This document shows, one piece after another, positions 1-8,698 of a stretch of DNA of 64,000 nucleotides. This DNA comes from Halodesulfovibrio aestuarii DSM 17919 = ATCC 29578 (GTDB lineage: Bacteria; Desulfobacterota; Desulfovibrionia; Desulfovibrionales; Desulfovibrionaceae). The position numbers and the translations under genes were made by a program. The stretch lies in assembly GCF_000384815.1 (NCBI RefSeq), contig NZ_ARQF01000019.1, forward strand, positions 186,001 to 250,000, given 5' to 3'. Below the pieces are notes generated by a model. It did no database searches and was not told the origin of the DNA. It saw nothing but the letters and a program-made list of their open reading frames with translations. Each line of letters begins with the position of its first letter. Position 1 is the stretch's first letter.

Positions 1-1
1 T

Positions 2-283
2 ACAGGCGGATCCTTAATGTTAGGTCTATACGCCGGGCATGACGCAGAAACAGAAGAAAAAGACGAACATCTCTCCCTCCTTCTAGAATCCTTCACAGAC
101 TGGTTTACGCAGAAAGCAACAGCGCAGTATGGTGGCATTACCTGTGGACAAATTCTGGGAGAAACCAGCGGCGCCCCCGTACCGGACACAAGCAAATGCG
201 GTTCTCTACTTGCTGAAACATTCACTTACATTGAATCTCTGCTCGCTGAATACGAGTACGAAATTTCCGCAGTAAAAGAGTAG
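2..283 (+). CDS. C_GCAxxG_C_C-family redox protein, C-terminal part
   Basis: The reading frame is open to the left edge, so only the last ~93 residues are visible and the start lies outside. The visible part carries two late cysteines, in ITCGQILGE and in KCGSLLAETF, followed by a helical end; this matches the last two Cys of the C_GCAxxG_C_C family (small putative redox or metal-binding proteins). The family's GCAxxG core would lie upstream; the first visible residues, TGGSLMLGLYAG, resemble the stretch after it. It stops 2 bp before the radical SAM gene, so the two are almost certainly co-transcribed. I recall such a protein (DVU_1555 type) beside the same partners in Desulfovibrio vulgaris. 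The substrate is unknown. Confidence 0.7.
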   Translation, partial: TGGSLMLGLYAGHDAETEEKDEHLSLLLESFTDWFTQKATAQYGGITCGQILGETSGAPVPDTSKCGSLLAETFTYIESLLAEYEYEISAVKE

Positions 284-285
284 TT

Positions 286-1644
286 ATGTCTGACCACGTT
301 TCCCATACAGAAAGTGTTTGTCCTGAATGTCTTCAACGCATTCCAGCCATGCGTGTTACCCACGGGGAAGAAACACGTCTTGTGAAACATTGCCCACAAC
401 ACGGCGCTTTCTCAACTCCTGTCTGGCGCTCTACACACACCGCAACAGTTTTTAAGGATTGGTTACGGCCTAAAACGCCATCAACACCGCCGACGATATC
501 CACATCTGTCGACAAAGGCTGCCCATTTGATTGCGGCCTGTGCGAAGAGCACCGTCAACACAGCTGCATGGCACTCATCGAGGTTACATGGAACTGCAAC
601 CTATCCTGCCCAGTCTGCTTTGCATCAGCTGAAAATAAAGCAACATCCCCCACTCCGAAAGAGCCTACAAAAGAAGAACTCATTCAACTGTTGGAAACCA
701 CCATGCGCAACACAGGCGGTTGCAATCTTCAATTTTCCGGTGGGGAGCCAACCATACGCGATGATCTTCCAGAGCTTGTCGCAGAAGCAAAACGCATCGG
801 TTTCCCGTTCGTTCAAATTAACACCAACGGAGTTCGTGCCGCACACGATCCTGAATATGTAACTGAACTTGCGGCCGCTGGTGTTGACTCCGTATTCCTA
901 CAATTTGACGGGTTACGTGAATCGACATGGAAAGCATTCCGCAATGCGGATCTTCGCGAAATAAAAGCAAGAGCAATCGAAGCCTTTGCAAAAGCAAAAA
1001 TAGGCATTGTTCTCGTACCGGTCATTTCGCCTCTCATTAACAAGGACGAAGTCGGCGACATTATCCGTTTTGCCATAGATCACGCACCAGCCGTACGCGG
1101 TGTTCATTTTCAGCCTATCAGCTATTTCGGACGATATCCTGTTGCCCCTGCCGACGCTGAACGCATCACACTGCCGGAACTGGCTGAAGAACTGGAACGA
1201 CAGACAGACAACCTTGTTGCTACAGGTGACTTTGTACCCCCGACATGCGAACACGCGCTCTGCTCATTCCACGCAAATTACATTATCAACGAGGACAACA
1301 CACTCCAGCTGCTGTCTGTTCCTAAAAAGACATGTAACTGCAAGCCGAAACCGGCAGCAGAAGGAGCAGAAAAAGCGCGCTCTTTTGTACGCAGCCAGTG
1401 GGCTGCGGCTGAATTAGAAAAGAAACCTCAATCTCTATCCAACGAACTTGATTCGTTCATTCAGCAAGCATCAATACGGCGCTTTGCCATCTCAGCCATG
1501 GCGTTTCAGGATGCATGGTCACTGGATATTGAACGACTGAAAGGATGCTGCATCCACGTAGTTGCACCGGACGGTAGACTCGTCCCATTCTGTGCCTACA
1601 ATCTCACTGCGGCAGATGGAACGACATTGTATCGCGGGAAGTAG
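286..1644 (+). CDS. Radical SAM enzyme with extra N-terminal Cys motifs (Tes/COG1964-like; TrsS-type)
   Basis: 452 residues. The radical SAM cluster motif C-x3-C-x2-C is CNLSCPVC (Cys104, 108, 111), followed by GGEP at 152-155. Ahead of it are CPEC (12-15), KHCPQHG (Cys36) and GCPFDCGLC (79-86), enough Cys for extra Fe-S clusters or a rubredoxin-like knuckle. This layout is shared with the COG1964/Tes-like radical SAM branch, and I recall a (seleno)protein group named TrsS in which one N-terminal Cys can be selenocysteine; here all are Cys. The C-terminal end is also Cys-containing (KGCC, FCAY). Context: 2 bp behind a C_GCAxxG_C_C protein and ahead of ligase, XdhC and NTP-transferase genes, which suggests cofactor or metalloenzyme maturation. 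The exact reaction is unknown. Confidence 0.8.
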   Translation: MSDHVSHTESVCPECLQRIPAMRVTHGEETRLVKHCPQHGAFSTPVWRSTHTATVFKDWLRPKTPSTPPTISTSVDKGCPFDCGLCEEHRQHSCMALIEVTWNCNLSCPVCFASAENKATSPTPKEPTKEELIQLLETTMRNTGGCNLQFSGGEPTIRDDLPELVAEAKRIGFPFVQINTNGVRAAHDPEYVTELAAAGVDSVFLQFDGLRESTWKAFRNADLREIKARAIEAFAKAKIGIVLVPVISPLINKDEVGDIIRFAIDHAPAVRGVHFQPISYFGRYPVAPADAERITLPELAEELERQTDNLVATGDFVPPTCEHALCSFHANYIINEDNTLQLLSVPKKTCNCKPKPAAEGAEKARSFVRSQWAAAELEKKPQSLSNELDSFIQQASIRRFAISAMAFQDAWSLDIERLKGCCIHVVAPDGRLVPFCAYNLTAADGTTLYRGK

Positions 1645-1888
1645 TTTTTTGATTTCGTCGCCTCCGGCGGGCAGGGTACCGTCCTTGCATTTCGAGAGAG
1701 AAACACCCTCTCGACTGCGAGTTATATTACCTGATTAACATCAGCCATTCTACACAAAGAATATATCGTCACTTATGAACATAAAATAGCCGAACGCAAA
1801 AACTCTTTACTAACAAAATATTACTGTCACCGATGATATATTAGCGCCAGCCATCAGAAACTACAGATGTCTCTCGAACAGGATAGAA

Positions 1889-3229
1889 ATGCTAAATTTG
1901 ATTGAAGAAAGTCCAAAGCAACAGCATGTTAACCGGATAAATCCGTTAGATGCACAGGCTCAGCAAGATATGCGAACTGAGGCTCCAATCTCTCAGGCTC
2001 AGATTGAAGCATGGCAACTTGGCAAACTCAAAAATGTTTGCAGCTATGCGCGGGAAAACGGAACTTTTTATGCTGAACATTTCCGCGGGCTGGATTTTCA
2101 ACATATTGCATCACGAGAAGATTTTTCAAAACTTCCACGAACTACAGCAGCGGATATAAGAGAAGCGCCCCTCAAGTTCCTTTGTACCTCGCAGGATGAC
2201 ATTGCGAGGATCGTAACGCTGGCAACTTCCGGTTCCACGGGAAATCCGAAGCGTATTTTTTTTACACAGGACGAGTTGGATGAAACAATCGCATTTTATA
2301 ACAACGGGATGCGGTGCCTTGTTGATGCTGGAGATACGGTTTTAGCCCTTCTTCCCGCTCCCAAACCCGATAGTGTCGGCACGTTACTGGCGGAAGGGTT
2401 ACGTTCACTGGGGGCCAAGCCCGTTCTAAACCAAGATCCTGATAATGTTTCTGCTTCACTTGCCCTGTTTAGCAAACATGCTCCTGACTGCGTTGTAGGA
2501 ACTCCAGCGCACGTTCTTGCCTTGATAAAGCTGTGGAAGCATGAAGGCGGTATGGATTCTCCAGTAAAAAGTGTTCTGCTGTGTTGGGATGCCAGCTCCC
2601 GCGCTGTTCGCAACTACATTGAAAAGGAATGGAACTGCCACGTTCATACCCATTGGGGAATGACTGAAACCGGACTTGGCGGTGCTGTCAGCTGTGCGCA
2701 CAGTAAAGGCATGCACCTGCGTGAAACAAATATATATGTTGAAATTACAAACCCGGAAACTGGATTAGTTCTACCGGATGGAGAACGAGGCGAAATAGTT
2801 GTCACGACCCTTACAAGAAAGGGCATGCCACTCATCCGATACCGAACCGGCGATGAATCGCATATTATGACAGAAGCCTGCCCGTGTGACTCACCGTTAC
2901 GCAGGCTCAGTCCGAATATCCGGAGAATGGCTCTGCCTGAAGGTACGCCGGACTGGTTCCGGTTTATTACCCCAACACTCATTGACGGGGTACTGACCGC
3001 TGTCCCATATTTTCTCGCCCAGCAAGCACAATACAGGGTGGCACCAAATACGCTGGAAGTAACTGTTGACATGAGCAATAACTCGTCCCAACAATTAACC
3101 TGCGTTAAGGAGCTATTATGCGATCTTGTTTCTCCGTTGTATAATGCTCCGGATATATTGTGTTTACCGGGCAACCATAACAAAAAAATATCTATTGGAT
3201 TCGCAAAACGCAAAATTTGCATCGTATAG
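1889..3229 (+). CDS. AMP-dependent CoA ligase-like protein (DVU_1553 type)
   Basis: 446 residues of the ANL adenylate-forming superfamily, closest in style to PaaK-type ligases. The phosphate-binding loop TSGSTGNPK is at 113-121, the adenine motif HWGMTETG at 255-262, and YRTGDES follows. These enzymes activate a carboxylate as acyl-AMP and pass it to CoA or another acceptor; the substrate is not evident. AGGATAG precedes ATG 1889 at normal spacing. A 244-bp gap separates it from the radical SAM gene and I see no convincing terminator there, so it may be the same or a second transcript. It ends 10 bp before xdhC. I recall the same ligase type beside an aldehyde oxidoreductase locus in D. vulgaris, where its role is not established. 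Confidence 0.8.
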   Translation: MLNLIEESPKQQHVNRINPLDAQAQQDMRTEAPISQAQIEAWQLGKLKNVCSYARENGTFYAEHFRGLDFQHIASREDFSKLPRTTAADIREAPLKFLCTSQDDIARIVTLATSGSTGNPKRIFFTQDELDETIAFYNNGMRCLVDAGDTVLALLPAPKPDSVGTLLAEGLRSLGAKPVLNQDPDNVSASLALFSKHAPDCVVGTPAHVLALIKLWKHEGGMDSPVKSVLLCWDASSRAVRNYIEKEWNCHVHTHWGMTETGLGGAVSCAHSKGMHLRETNIYVEITNPETGLVLPDGERGEIVVTTLTRKGMPLIRYRTGDESHIMTEACPCDSPLRRLSPNIRRMALPEGTPDWFRFITPTLIDGVLTAVPYFLAQQAQYRVAPNTLEVTVDMSNNSSQQLTCVKELLCDLVSPLYNAPDILCLPGNHNKKISIGFAKRKICIV

Positions 3230-3239
3230 CGAGGTTGCA

Positions 3240-4262
3240 ATGAATTCTATTCTCTCAGATATCACAAACAAACTTGCAACGCATAACTGCGTTCTTGCCA
3301 CAGTCATCTCCAGTACCGGTTCAACCCCCCGATCCTCCGGCGCACACATGCTTATCTGTCCGGAGGGCGAATTCTACGGAACAATCGGTGGAGGTCTTGT
3401 TGAAGCAAAAGTTCAGGAAACCGGCGCAAGGTTTCTCCCGGGTAAAACAGGCGCTGCGGCCCTGCACTTTTATGAATTAGACAACACAAAAGCTGGCGCT
3501 CTGGGTATGTCCTGTGGAGGCTCACTAACAGTATTGCTGGAACGCCTTACACCAGACCATTATACAGAATTTGTGCAGCTGAAGAATGATGTACTGAAAG
3601 GCAACGCAAGCTCACGTGAAGCTTACTACGTACAAAATAGCGACATATGGACTCGCATCACAGCCGACCAATTGGCAGACGCGAAATACGCTGATGCATT
3701 ACACTCCATCCGTGCTTCCAAAGAAGCTGCAACATCAGACACAGGGCCATTGCTTCTGAATGAACATTCTCTCCAATATTTTTCTGAAACATACCATCCG
3801 ACAGCTACTGTCATTATCGCCGGAGCAGGGCACGTTGCAAAACCTACGGCAGAAATAGCTCACATTGCCGGATTCTCCGTCATCGTACTGGACGACCGCG
3901 ACGACTTTGCCAATACAAAACGCTTCCCGAATGCACACGTCATGGTTGTGGACTCATTGGACGACATCCTCTCCGACGTCACCGTGCATAAAGACTGCTA
4001 CGTTGTCATAGTAACCCGCGGACACGAACACGACAAAACTGTGCTGCAACAAATACTCACAACTCCGGCAAAATACATTGGAATGATCGGCAGCAAAAGC
4101 AAACGTGACGGGTTATATGAACGTCTCCGCGAAGAAGGAGTCACAGATGAAGCTATTGCCCGTTGTCATTGTCCTATAGGGTTACCCCTTGGAGGAAGAA
4201 CTCCGGAAGAAATAGCAGTAAGTATTATTGCAGAGATTGTTCAAACAAAAGCACAAGGATAA
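3240..4262 (+). CDS. xdhC: XdhC/CoxI-family molybdenum hydroxylase maturation factor
   Basis: 340 residues. The N-terminal XdhC_CoxI domain contains STGSTPRSSGA (24-34), the glycine-rich GTIGGGLVE (47-55) and the conserved MSCGG with Cys92; the C-terminal domain is a Rossmann fold beginning with GAGHVA (195-200). XdhC proteins bind molybdenum cofactor, help insert the sulfido ligand and load it into xanthine dehydrogenase- or aldehyde-oxidase-type enzymes. I chose ATG 3240, not the upstream in-frame ATG 3126, because GAGG sits just before it and the family fold begins here; the longer form would overlap the ligase gene by about 100 bp. No molybdenum hydroxylase is visible in the window; it could lie left of the edge. 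Confidence 0.88.
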   Translation: MNSILSDITNKLATHNCVLATVISSTGSTPRSSGAHMLICPEGEFYGTIGGGLVEAKVQETGARFLPGKTGAAALHFYELDNTKAGALGMSCGGSLTVLLERLTPDHYTEFVQLKNDVLKGNASSREAYYVQNSDIWTRITADQLADAKYADALHSIRASKEAATSDTGPLLLNEHSLQYFSETYHPTATVIIAGAGHVAKPTAEIAHIAGFSVIVLDDRDDFANTKRFPNAHVMVVDSLDDILSDVTVHKDCYVVIVTRGHEHDKTVLQQILTTPAKYIGMIGSKSKRDGLYERLREEGVTDEAIARCHCPIGLPLGGRTPEEIAVSIIAEIVQTKAQG

Positions 4263-4266
4263 TCTG

Positions 4267-5427
4267 ATGCTCAGGGCATATGGAATACTTCTGGCGGCAG
4301 GGTACAGTTCCCGTATGGGCCGATGCAAACCGACCTTACATCTTGGGGATAAGACCACGCTGCAAACGCTTGCGGATGCGTTCATACAAGCAGGAGTCAC
4401 CCCCATTGTTGTTACAGGCTACGCCAGCGAAAAGATTGAACAGGAATGCAAGCGGCTTAACCTCCAAGCTGTGTATAATGCCAACTTTGATGACGGCATG
4501 TTTTCTTCTGTTCAAACCGGTTGCAATGCTCTCCCTGATGATGCTGATATTTTTTTCATCACTCCCGTAGATATCCCTCTTATCCGTTCCAGTACTATTA
4601 CTGCGCTTCTCAACCACGCCGCAAAGACTAAAGCAAACGTCATCCACCCTATTTTAGATGACAGTCTTCTTACCCCGCTTCCTGAATTCCTGCACAAGAC
4701 AGAAGGCAAGCGTGGACACCCCCCTTGTTTGCGGGCATCACTCAAATGCGAAATTCTGAAATACAATGGAGACGGCGGACTGGCCAAGTTATTAGACCAA
4801 TATACGGATACCACCCATTACCTACCGGTTCTGGATAGTGGAATGTTACTGGATATGGATACACCTGAGGATTACGAAAAGCTGTGCCGCATACAGACAC
4901 TCAGATCTGTTCCATCTGTTCAGGAGTGCTATGCTATATGGAATGCTGTTGCATTACCAACGCATATCCGAAATCACTCGCTTGCGGTAACAGAAGTTGC
5001 CCACCGTATTCTGGAGAAAATTCCCGACAATACTCCACTTTTTAAACAAACCGTCATCTCAGGGACACTGCTACACGATATTGCGAAGGGGGTACCGCAA
5101 CACGCTAATGCCGGAGCCCGTATGATTACCGAACTCGGTTTTCCGGCAGTTGCACCTTGCATCGCAACACACTCAAAACTTTCCGCAACAGAAGGCGCTG
5201 TGACAGAAGCTGAACTCGTTTTTTTAGCAGATAAATTTATAGACGGCACTAGCAGATGCACGCTGGAACGACGGTACGAAGAAAAAATGGCATGCTACGC
5301 AGCCTCTCCGGAAGTTGTGAAGGCTATTCAACAAAAATTACTACAAGCTCAAGCTATCCTGCACAAAGCGGAATTAGCAACAGGTACCGATTTAACCGCA
5401 TTACTCACCAAAGAAAAGCGGTCCTGA
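4267..5427 (+). CDS. MobA/MocA-like nucleotidyltransferase fused to an HD domain
   Basis: 386 residues in two domains. Residues 1 to ~205 form a MobA/MocA-type transferase: GILLAAGYSSRMG (6-18), Lys21, the DIFFITPVDIP metal segment (94-104). MocA transfers CMP to molybdopterin to make the cytosine dinucleotide cofactor of molybdenum hydroxylases. Residues ~215-386 form an HD phosphohydrolase-like domain (IRNHS with His237, LLHDIAKG with His270-Asp271). The start at 4267 has AAGGA at the right distance; an upstream ATG at 4228 would overlap xdhC. Pairing with XdhC argues for cofactor synthesis. What the HD domain hydrolyses is unknown. I recall the name DVU_1551 for this type. Confidence 0.85.
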   Translation: MLRAYGILLAAGYSSRMGRCKPTLHLGDKTTLQTLADAFIQAGVTPIVVTGYASEKIEQECKRLNLQAVYNANFDDGMFSSVQTGCNALPDDADIFFITPVDIPLIRSSTITALLNHAAKTKANVIHPILDDSLLTPLPEFLHKTEGKRGHPPCLRASLKCEILKYNGDGGLAKLLDQYTDTTHYLPVLDSGMLLDMDTPEDYEKLCRIQTLRSVPSVQECYAIWNAVALPTHIRNHSLAVTEVAHRILEKIPDNTPLFKQTVISGTLLHDIAKGVPQHANAGARMITELGFPAVAPCIATHSKLSATEGAVTEAELVFLADKFIDGTSRCTLERRYEEKMACYAASPEVVKAIQQKLLQAQAILHKAELATGTDLTALLTKEKRS

Positions 5428-5428
5428 A

Positions 5429-6010
5429 ATGCTTTACCTTATTCGTCACGGCGAAACAGTACTGCATAAAGGCACCTGTATAGGGCAAACAGACATCCCT
5501 CTGGCAGAAAATGGCATTACATACATATCCGAAAAAACACTCCCGCAATTGCTCGCCTTACGCCTTGAACAGCCGCGTATTGTTTCCAGTCCGTTACGCC
5601 GAACAATGCAGACCGCTGAAATTCTTGATAACAAACTGGAGACAGGAATTACTCAAGAGCCGTCCTTACGAGAAATAAACATGGGCACATGGGACGGACT
5701 TCCGTTCTCGGATATCAAAAAACGCTGGCCAGACGCATATGAGCAACGCGGTACAGACTTTGCCTATTTTCGGGCACCTATGGGTGAATCCTTTTTTGAT
5801 GTCCAGCGACGAGCTCTGGAAATAATTCTCCCACTATGCCGTGAACCAGAGCCTGTTATTCTTGTAACCCACGCCGGCGTTATCCGCACCTTACTCTGTG
5901 CAGTTAACCAGACTCCCTTGCAAAATCTTTTCTCTTATAAACCTGCAACAGGTTCCATAACCTTAATCAGCAAGCAAGCGTTTCTAACAAACGAACTATG
6001 TCTGGAATAA
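5429..6010 (+). CDS. Histidine phosphatase family protein (CobC/phosphoglycerate mutase fold)
   Basis: 193 residues. The catalytic RHGE is at 6-9, followed by GQTDIPLAENG; SSPLRRTMQTAEIL gives the second phosphate-binding arginine, and LVTHAGVIRTL the second catalytic His. The resemblance is to alpha-ribazole phosphatase (CobC) and small-molecule phosphatases. It begins 1 bp after the NTP-transferase/HD stop and is the last gene before a strong terminator, so it belongs to the accessory cluster. A role in removing a phosphate from a cofactor intermediate is a reasonable inference; a cobalamin role is not supported by any neighbour here. Confidence 0.82.
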   Translation: MLYLIRHGETVLHKGTCIGQTDIPLAENGITYISEKTLPQLLALRLEQPRIVSSPLRRTMQTAEILDNKLETGITQEPSLREINMGTWDGLPFSDIKKRWPDAYEQRGTDFAYFRAPMGESFFDVQRRALEIILPLCREPEPVILVTHAGVIRTLLCAVNQTPLQNLFSYKPATGSITLISKQAFLTNELCLE

Positions 6011-6020
6011 GTTTTCAAAC

Positions 6021-6061
6021 AAAAATCCCCCACCACAGAGAATATATGGCGGGGGATTTTT
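6021..6061. terminator. Bidirectional intrinsic terminator
   Basis: AAAAATCCCCC pairs with GGGGGATTTTT across an 18-nt loop. It serves the phosphatase gene (+) and the convergent lipase gene (-), whose stop codon overlaps the T-run. Confidence 0.85.
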
Positions 6062-6923
6062 ATACTGAAAGAAATTCCTGTAAGGCGGGTGTGCACTTTT
6101 GTGCCAGAGCATATCCTTCGTCATACAGTTCATATAACTGGCGCTGATTGCGGCAGACTCGTCCGACACCAAGAGTACTTTCAGGCCGAATCACAAAAAC
6201 ATCACCCCGTTTTTCCTTTGCTTCGATGGTTGCCAGTACATCGTTGTATTCTTCATGACGATGTTCCAGCACTCTGTTCAATTCAGGAAACTGTGGGTAC
6301 CGCCATTTGCACAACAAAACCGATTTACTTGCGCGCTTTCGGTAGCCTGCTGGCTGTGTCAAAATCAGAACAGGCTTTTCGCCATGCTCAAGACACTGCT
6401 GCAAAGGAATGGGGTTCGCGATTCCGCCATCCATATATAGTACACCATTGTACTCCACCGGCTTAGCAATAAGCGGAAGGCTCGCTGATGCCCGCATGAT
6501 TGTCAGTACATCATCTCTGCTTTCAAGCATGCTCTTCTCAAACATCACAGCATTGCCTGTATAACAGTCCGTTACACCTATCCAAAACTTAACGGAGTTA
6601 TTCTTAAACGTTTCATAATCGATCGGTACAATATGCAACGGGATGTCACGGAAAATAAAATCCATCCCGAATAAATCCCCGCCTTTTAGTAAACGGATAT
6701 AGCTAAGGTATCTGCTATCATTAACAAAACAAGTGTTTGTTATCCGGTTACGTTCCGGCTGCTTAGAAATAATATTTGCACCATTACAAGCTCCCATGGA
6801 CACGCCATACAAGGAAGAAAACACAAAACACATGTCTGTAAAATGCCGTAAAACACCAGCAGAAAAATTACCGCGCAGGCCTCCTCCTTCAAGAACAAGC
6901 CCTGCAGCTGCATCTGATTGCAC
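6060..6923 (-). CDS. Patatin-like phospholipase (YjjU-type)
   Basis: 287 residues from a GTG start. Patatin hallmarks: the oxyanion loop EGGGLRG near the N-terminus, nucleophile elbow GVSMG and the catalytic Asp in LYMDGG, about 120 residues later. Such Ser-Asp dyad enzymes hydrolyse acyl esters of phospholipids or lipids; this one has no signal peptide and should be cytosolic or membrane-associated. I preferred GTG 6923 over ATG 6950 because a perfect AGGAGG lies 9 bp before the GTG and inside the longer reading, and the family fold starts right after it. It is a single-gene unit, convergent with the accessory cluster. Confidence 0.82.
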   Translation of the reverse strand: MQSDAAAGLVLEGGGLRGNFSAGVLRHFTDMCFVFSSLYGVSMGACNGANIISKQPERNRITNTCFVNDSRYLSYIRLLKGGDLFGMDFIFRDIPLHIVPIDYETFKNNSVKFWIGVTDCYTGNAVMFEKSMLESRDDVLTIMRASASLPLIAKPVEYNGVLYMDGGIANPIPLQQCLEHGEKPVLILTQPAGYRKRASKSVLLCKWRYPQFPELNRVLEHRHEEYNDVLATIEAKEKRGDVFVIRPESTLGVGRVCRNQRQLYELYDEGYALAQKCTPALQEFLSV

Positions 6924-7097
6924 TAGCCATACCCTCCTAAGTAATCGCATCTACAACAACAAGATGTTGTCCGTCTCAAAGAAATATAGTCGAAAGTTCT
7001 TCAAGAGAATAGCAGCCAACGCTTATTTCTATCTCATAGAAATCATCTATACTTCTACAACTTTTTATCCACAACGTGACGAATGCAATAATTACAA

Positions 7098-7130
7098 AAA
7101 AAGCTCTTACATCTTCATGTAAGAGCTTTT
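7098..7130 (-). terminator. Terminator of panF
   Basis: AAAAGCTCTTACAT-CTTC-ATGTAAGAGCTTTT hairpin 84 bp beyond the panF stop. It has A/T tracts on both sides and can work both ways. One of five closely similar hairpins in the window. Confidence 0.8.
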
Positions 7131-7213
7131 CTACTTATAATGTTGAAATGACTTATATGTAGCTCACAGTTACGCCACCGTCCGCATCAACAAAGACAGT
7201 ACAAAATAATACA

Positions 7214-8698
7214 CTATCGTTGTTCACCCCAGAACAGTGCAATCACCTTTTCATTCGGGGCACGGCCAAGATACGATCCTGCAACGAAGGCACAAAGTGC
7301 TACTATCGTTGTAGGCACAATAGCATGGATACCGCCCATTGCCGGCTTCATAATACTAATTGTAATGAAGCTGGCAACACCAAACAGAATTGATGCTACA
7401 GCGCCCGTCGCGTTTGCACGTTTCCAGTAGAGTCCCAAAATGATCGGCCACAGGAATACAGCTTCCAGCCCGCCAAAGGCAAACAGGTTAATCCACACAA
7501 GCAAATCTGGTGGTTGAATAGCTGCCACAAAGACCAGCATTCCGATGACAGCAGTTGAAATCAAACTCATACGCTGAATGCTCACAGACGGCATCATAGA
7601 AGCATCGCCTTTAAGCCTGTAATGGACATACAAATCTTTAACAATCGCAGCGGAAACCAGCAAAAGCATAGAATCCACAGTGGACATAATTGCAGCAAGC
7701 GGTCCGGCAATAAAAACACCAGCCCAGAACGGTGAAAGTAACTCCATGATCAACGACGGCATGGCGAGGTCACCAGCCGGAAGATTTGGAAGAATAGCAC
7801 GCCCTAACGCGCCGGAAAGATGCGCACAGAGAATAATAAATCCAATAATCAGCGTACCGATAATCATGGCATCATGCATTGCTCGGGAATCTTTATACCC
7901 CATGCAACGTTGAGTTGTCTGCGGCAAGCCTAGAATCCCCAATCCAACAAGAATCCATAAGGACAAGGTAAACGGCTGTGGAACAGCATTGCCCGGTCCG
8001 GTCGGAGTGATCAGTCCGGAATCAATGCCTTTAAGTGTGGTTATGCACTGCTCCATTCCTCCACCGGCATTGACAATAGCCAGCAGAATAACAACAACAG
8101 CCACAACCATAATGATACCCTGAATGGCATCCGTAATAACAACCGCCCGAAAACCACCCACAGCAGTATACAGAATGACCGTAACGCCAAACAGTACCAG
8201 TCCGACTATATACGGGTATCCAGTTACCGCCTGAAAAAGTCGTGCTCCGCCGATAAACTGGGCGAGCATCGCTGCCATAAAAAATATGAGTAAGGCAACT
8301 GAGCAGAGAATAACAACGGCATCGCTTTTATAGCGTGCACGCAAGAAATCTGTGATAGTCATTGAATTAGTTTTGCGGGCAATAATGGCAAAACGCTTGC
8401 CGAGCACACCAAGTGTAAGGAACGTGGTCGGCACTTGAATCATGGCAAGAAATACCCAGCTCAACCCATAGCGGTATGCAACACCAGGGCCACCGACAAA
8501 ACTACTTGCGCTTGTGTAGCTCGCGATAATGGTCATAGCGAGAACAAAGCCTCCCATAGAGCGACCACCGATAAAATAGTCCTCCATGAACCCCTGAGAA
8601 GACTTAGATGCTGCTTTATTACGCGCCCAAAGGGCAACCGCAAATGAAAGTGCCAGATACAGCACTACAGGAATGATTGTAATCAACGCATTACTCAT
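7214..8698 (-). CDS. panF: Sodium/pantothenate symporter (SSS family)
   Basis: 494 residues with about 13 hydrophobic segments typical of the sodium:solute symporter family. The segments DYFIGGRSMGGFVLAMTI and the glycine-serine-rich ASYTSASSFVGGPG in the second helix, and the later sodium-site helix region, match PanF closely. It would import pantothenate with Na+ across the inner membrane. Its ATG overlaps the stop of the preceding small DUF997 gene by 4 bp (ATGA), the standard yhdT-panF arrangement, which supports PanF over other SSS members. Substrate identity is inferred from that pairing and sequence style. Confidence 0.85.
   Translation of the reverse strand: MSNALITIIPVVLYLALSFAVALWARNKAASKSSQGFMEDYFIGGRSMGGFVLAMTIIASYTSASSFVGGPGVAYRYGLSWVFLAMIQVPTTFLTLGVLGKRFAIIARKTNSMTITDFLRARYKSDAVVILCSVALLIFFMAAMLAQFIGGARLFQAVTGYPYIVGLVLFGVTVILYTAVGGFRAVVITDAIQGIIMVVAVVVILLAIVNAGGGMEQCITTLKGIDSGLITPTGPGNAVPQPFTLSLWILVGLGILGLPQTTQRCMGYKDSRAMHDAMIIGTLIIGFIILCAHLSGALGRAILPNLPAGDLAMPSLIMELLSPFWAGVFIAGPLAAIMSTVDSMLLLVSAAIVKDLYVHYRLKGDASMMPSVSIQRMSLISTAVIGMLVFVAAIQPPDLLVWINLFAFGGLEAVFLWPIILGLYWKRANATGAVASILFGVASFITISIMKPAMGGIHAIVPTTIVALCAFVAGSYLGRAPNEKVIALFWGEQR

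Noticed and set aside
1692-1712. CGAGAG...CTCTCG hairpin between the radical SAM and ligase genes as terminator
   Set aside because: No T-run follows and the stem is only 6 bp.
2644-3240. A 198-codon frame opposite the ligase gene
   Set aside because: Antisense shadow of a gene with clear ANL motifs.
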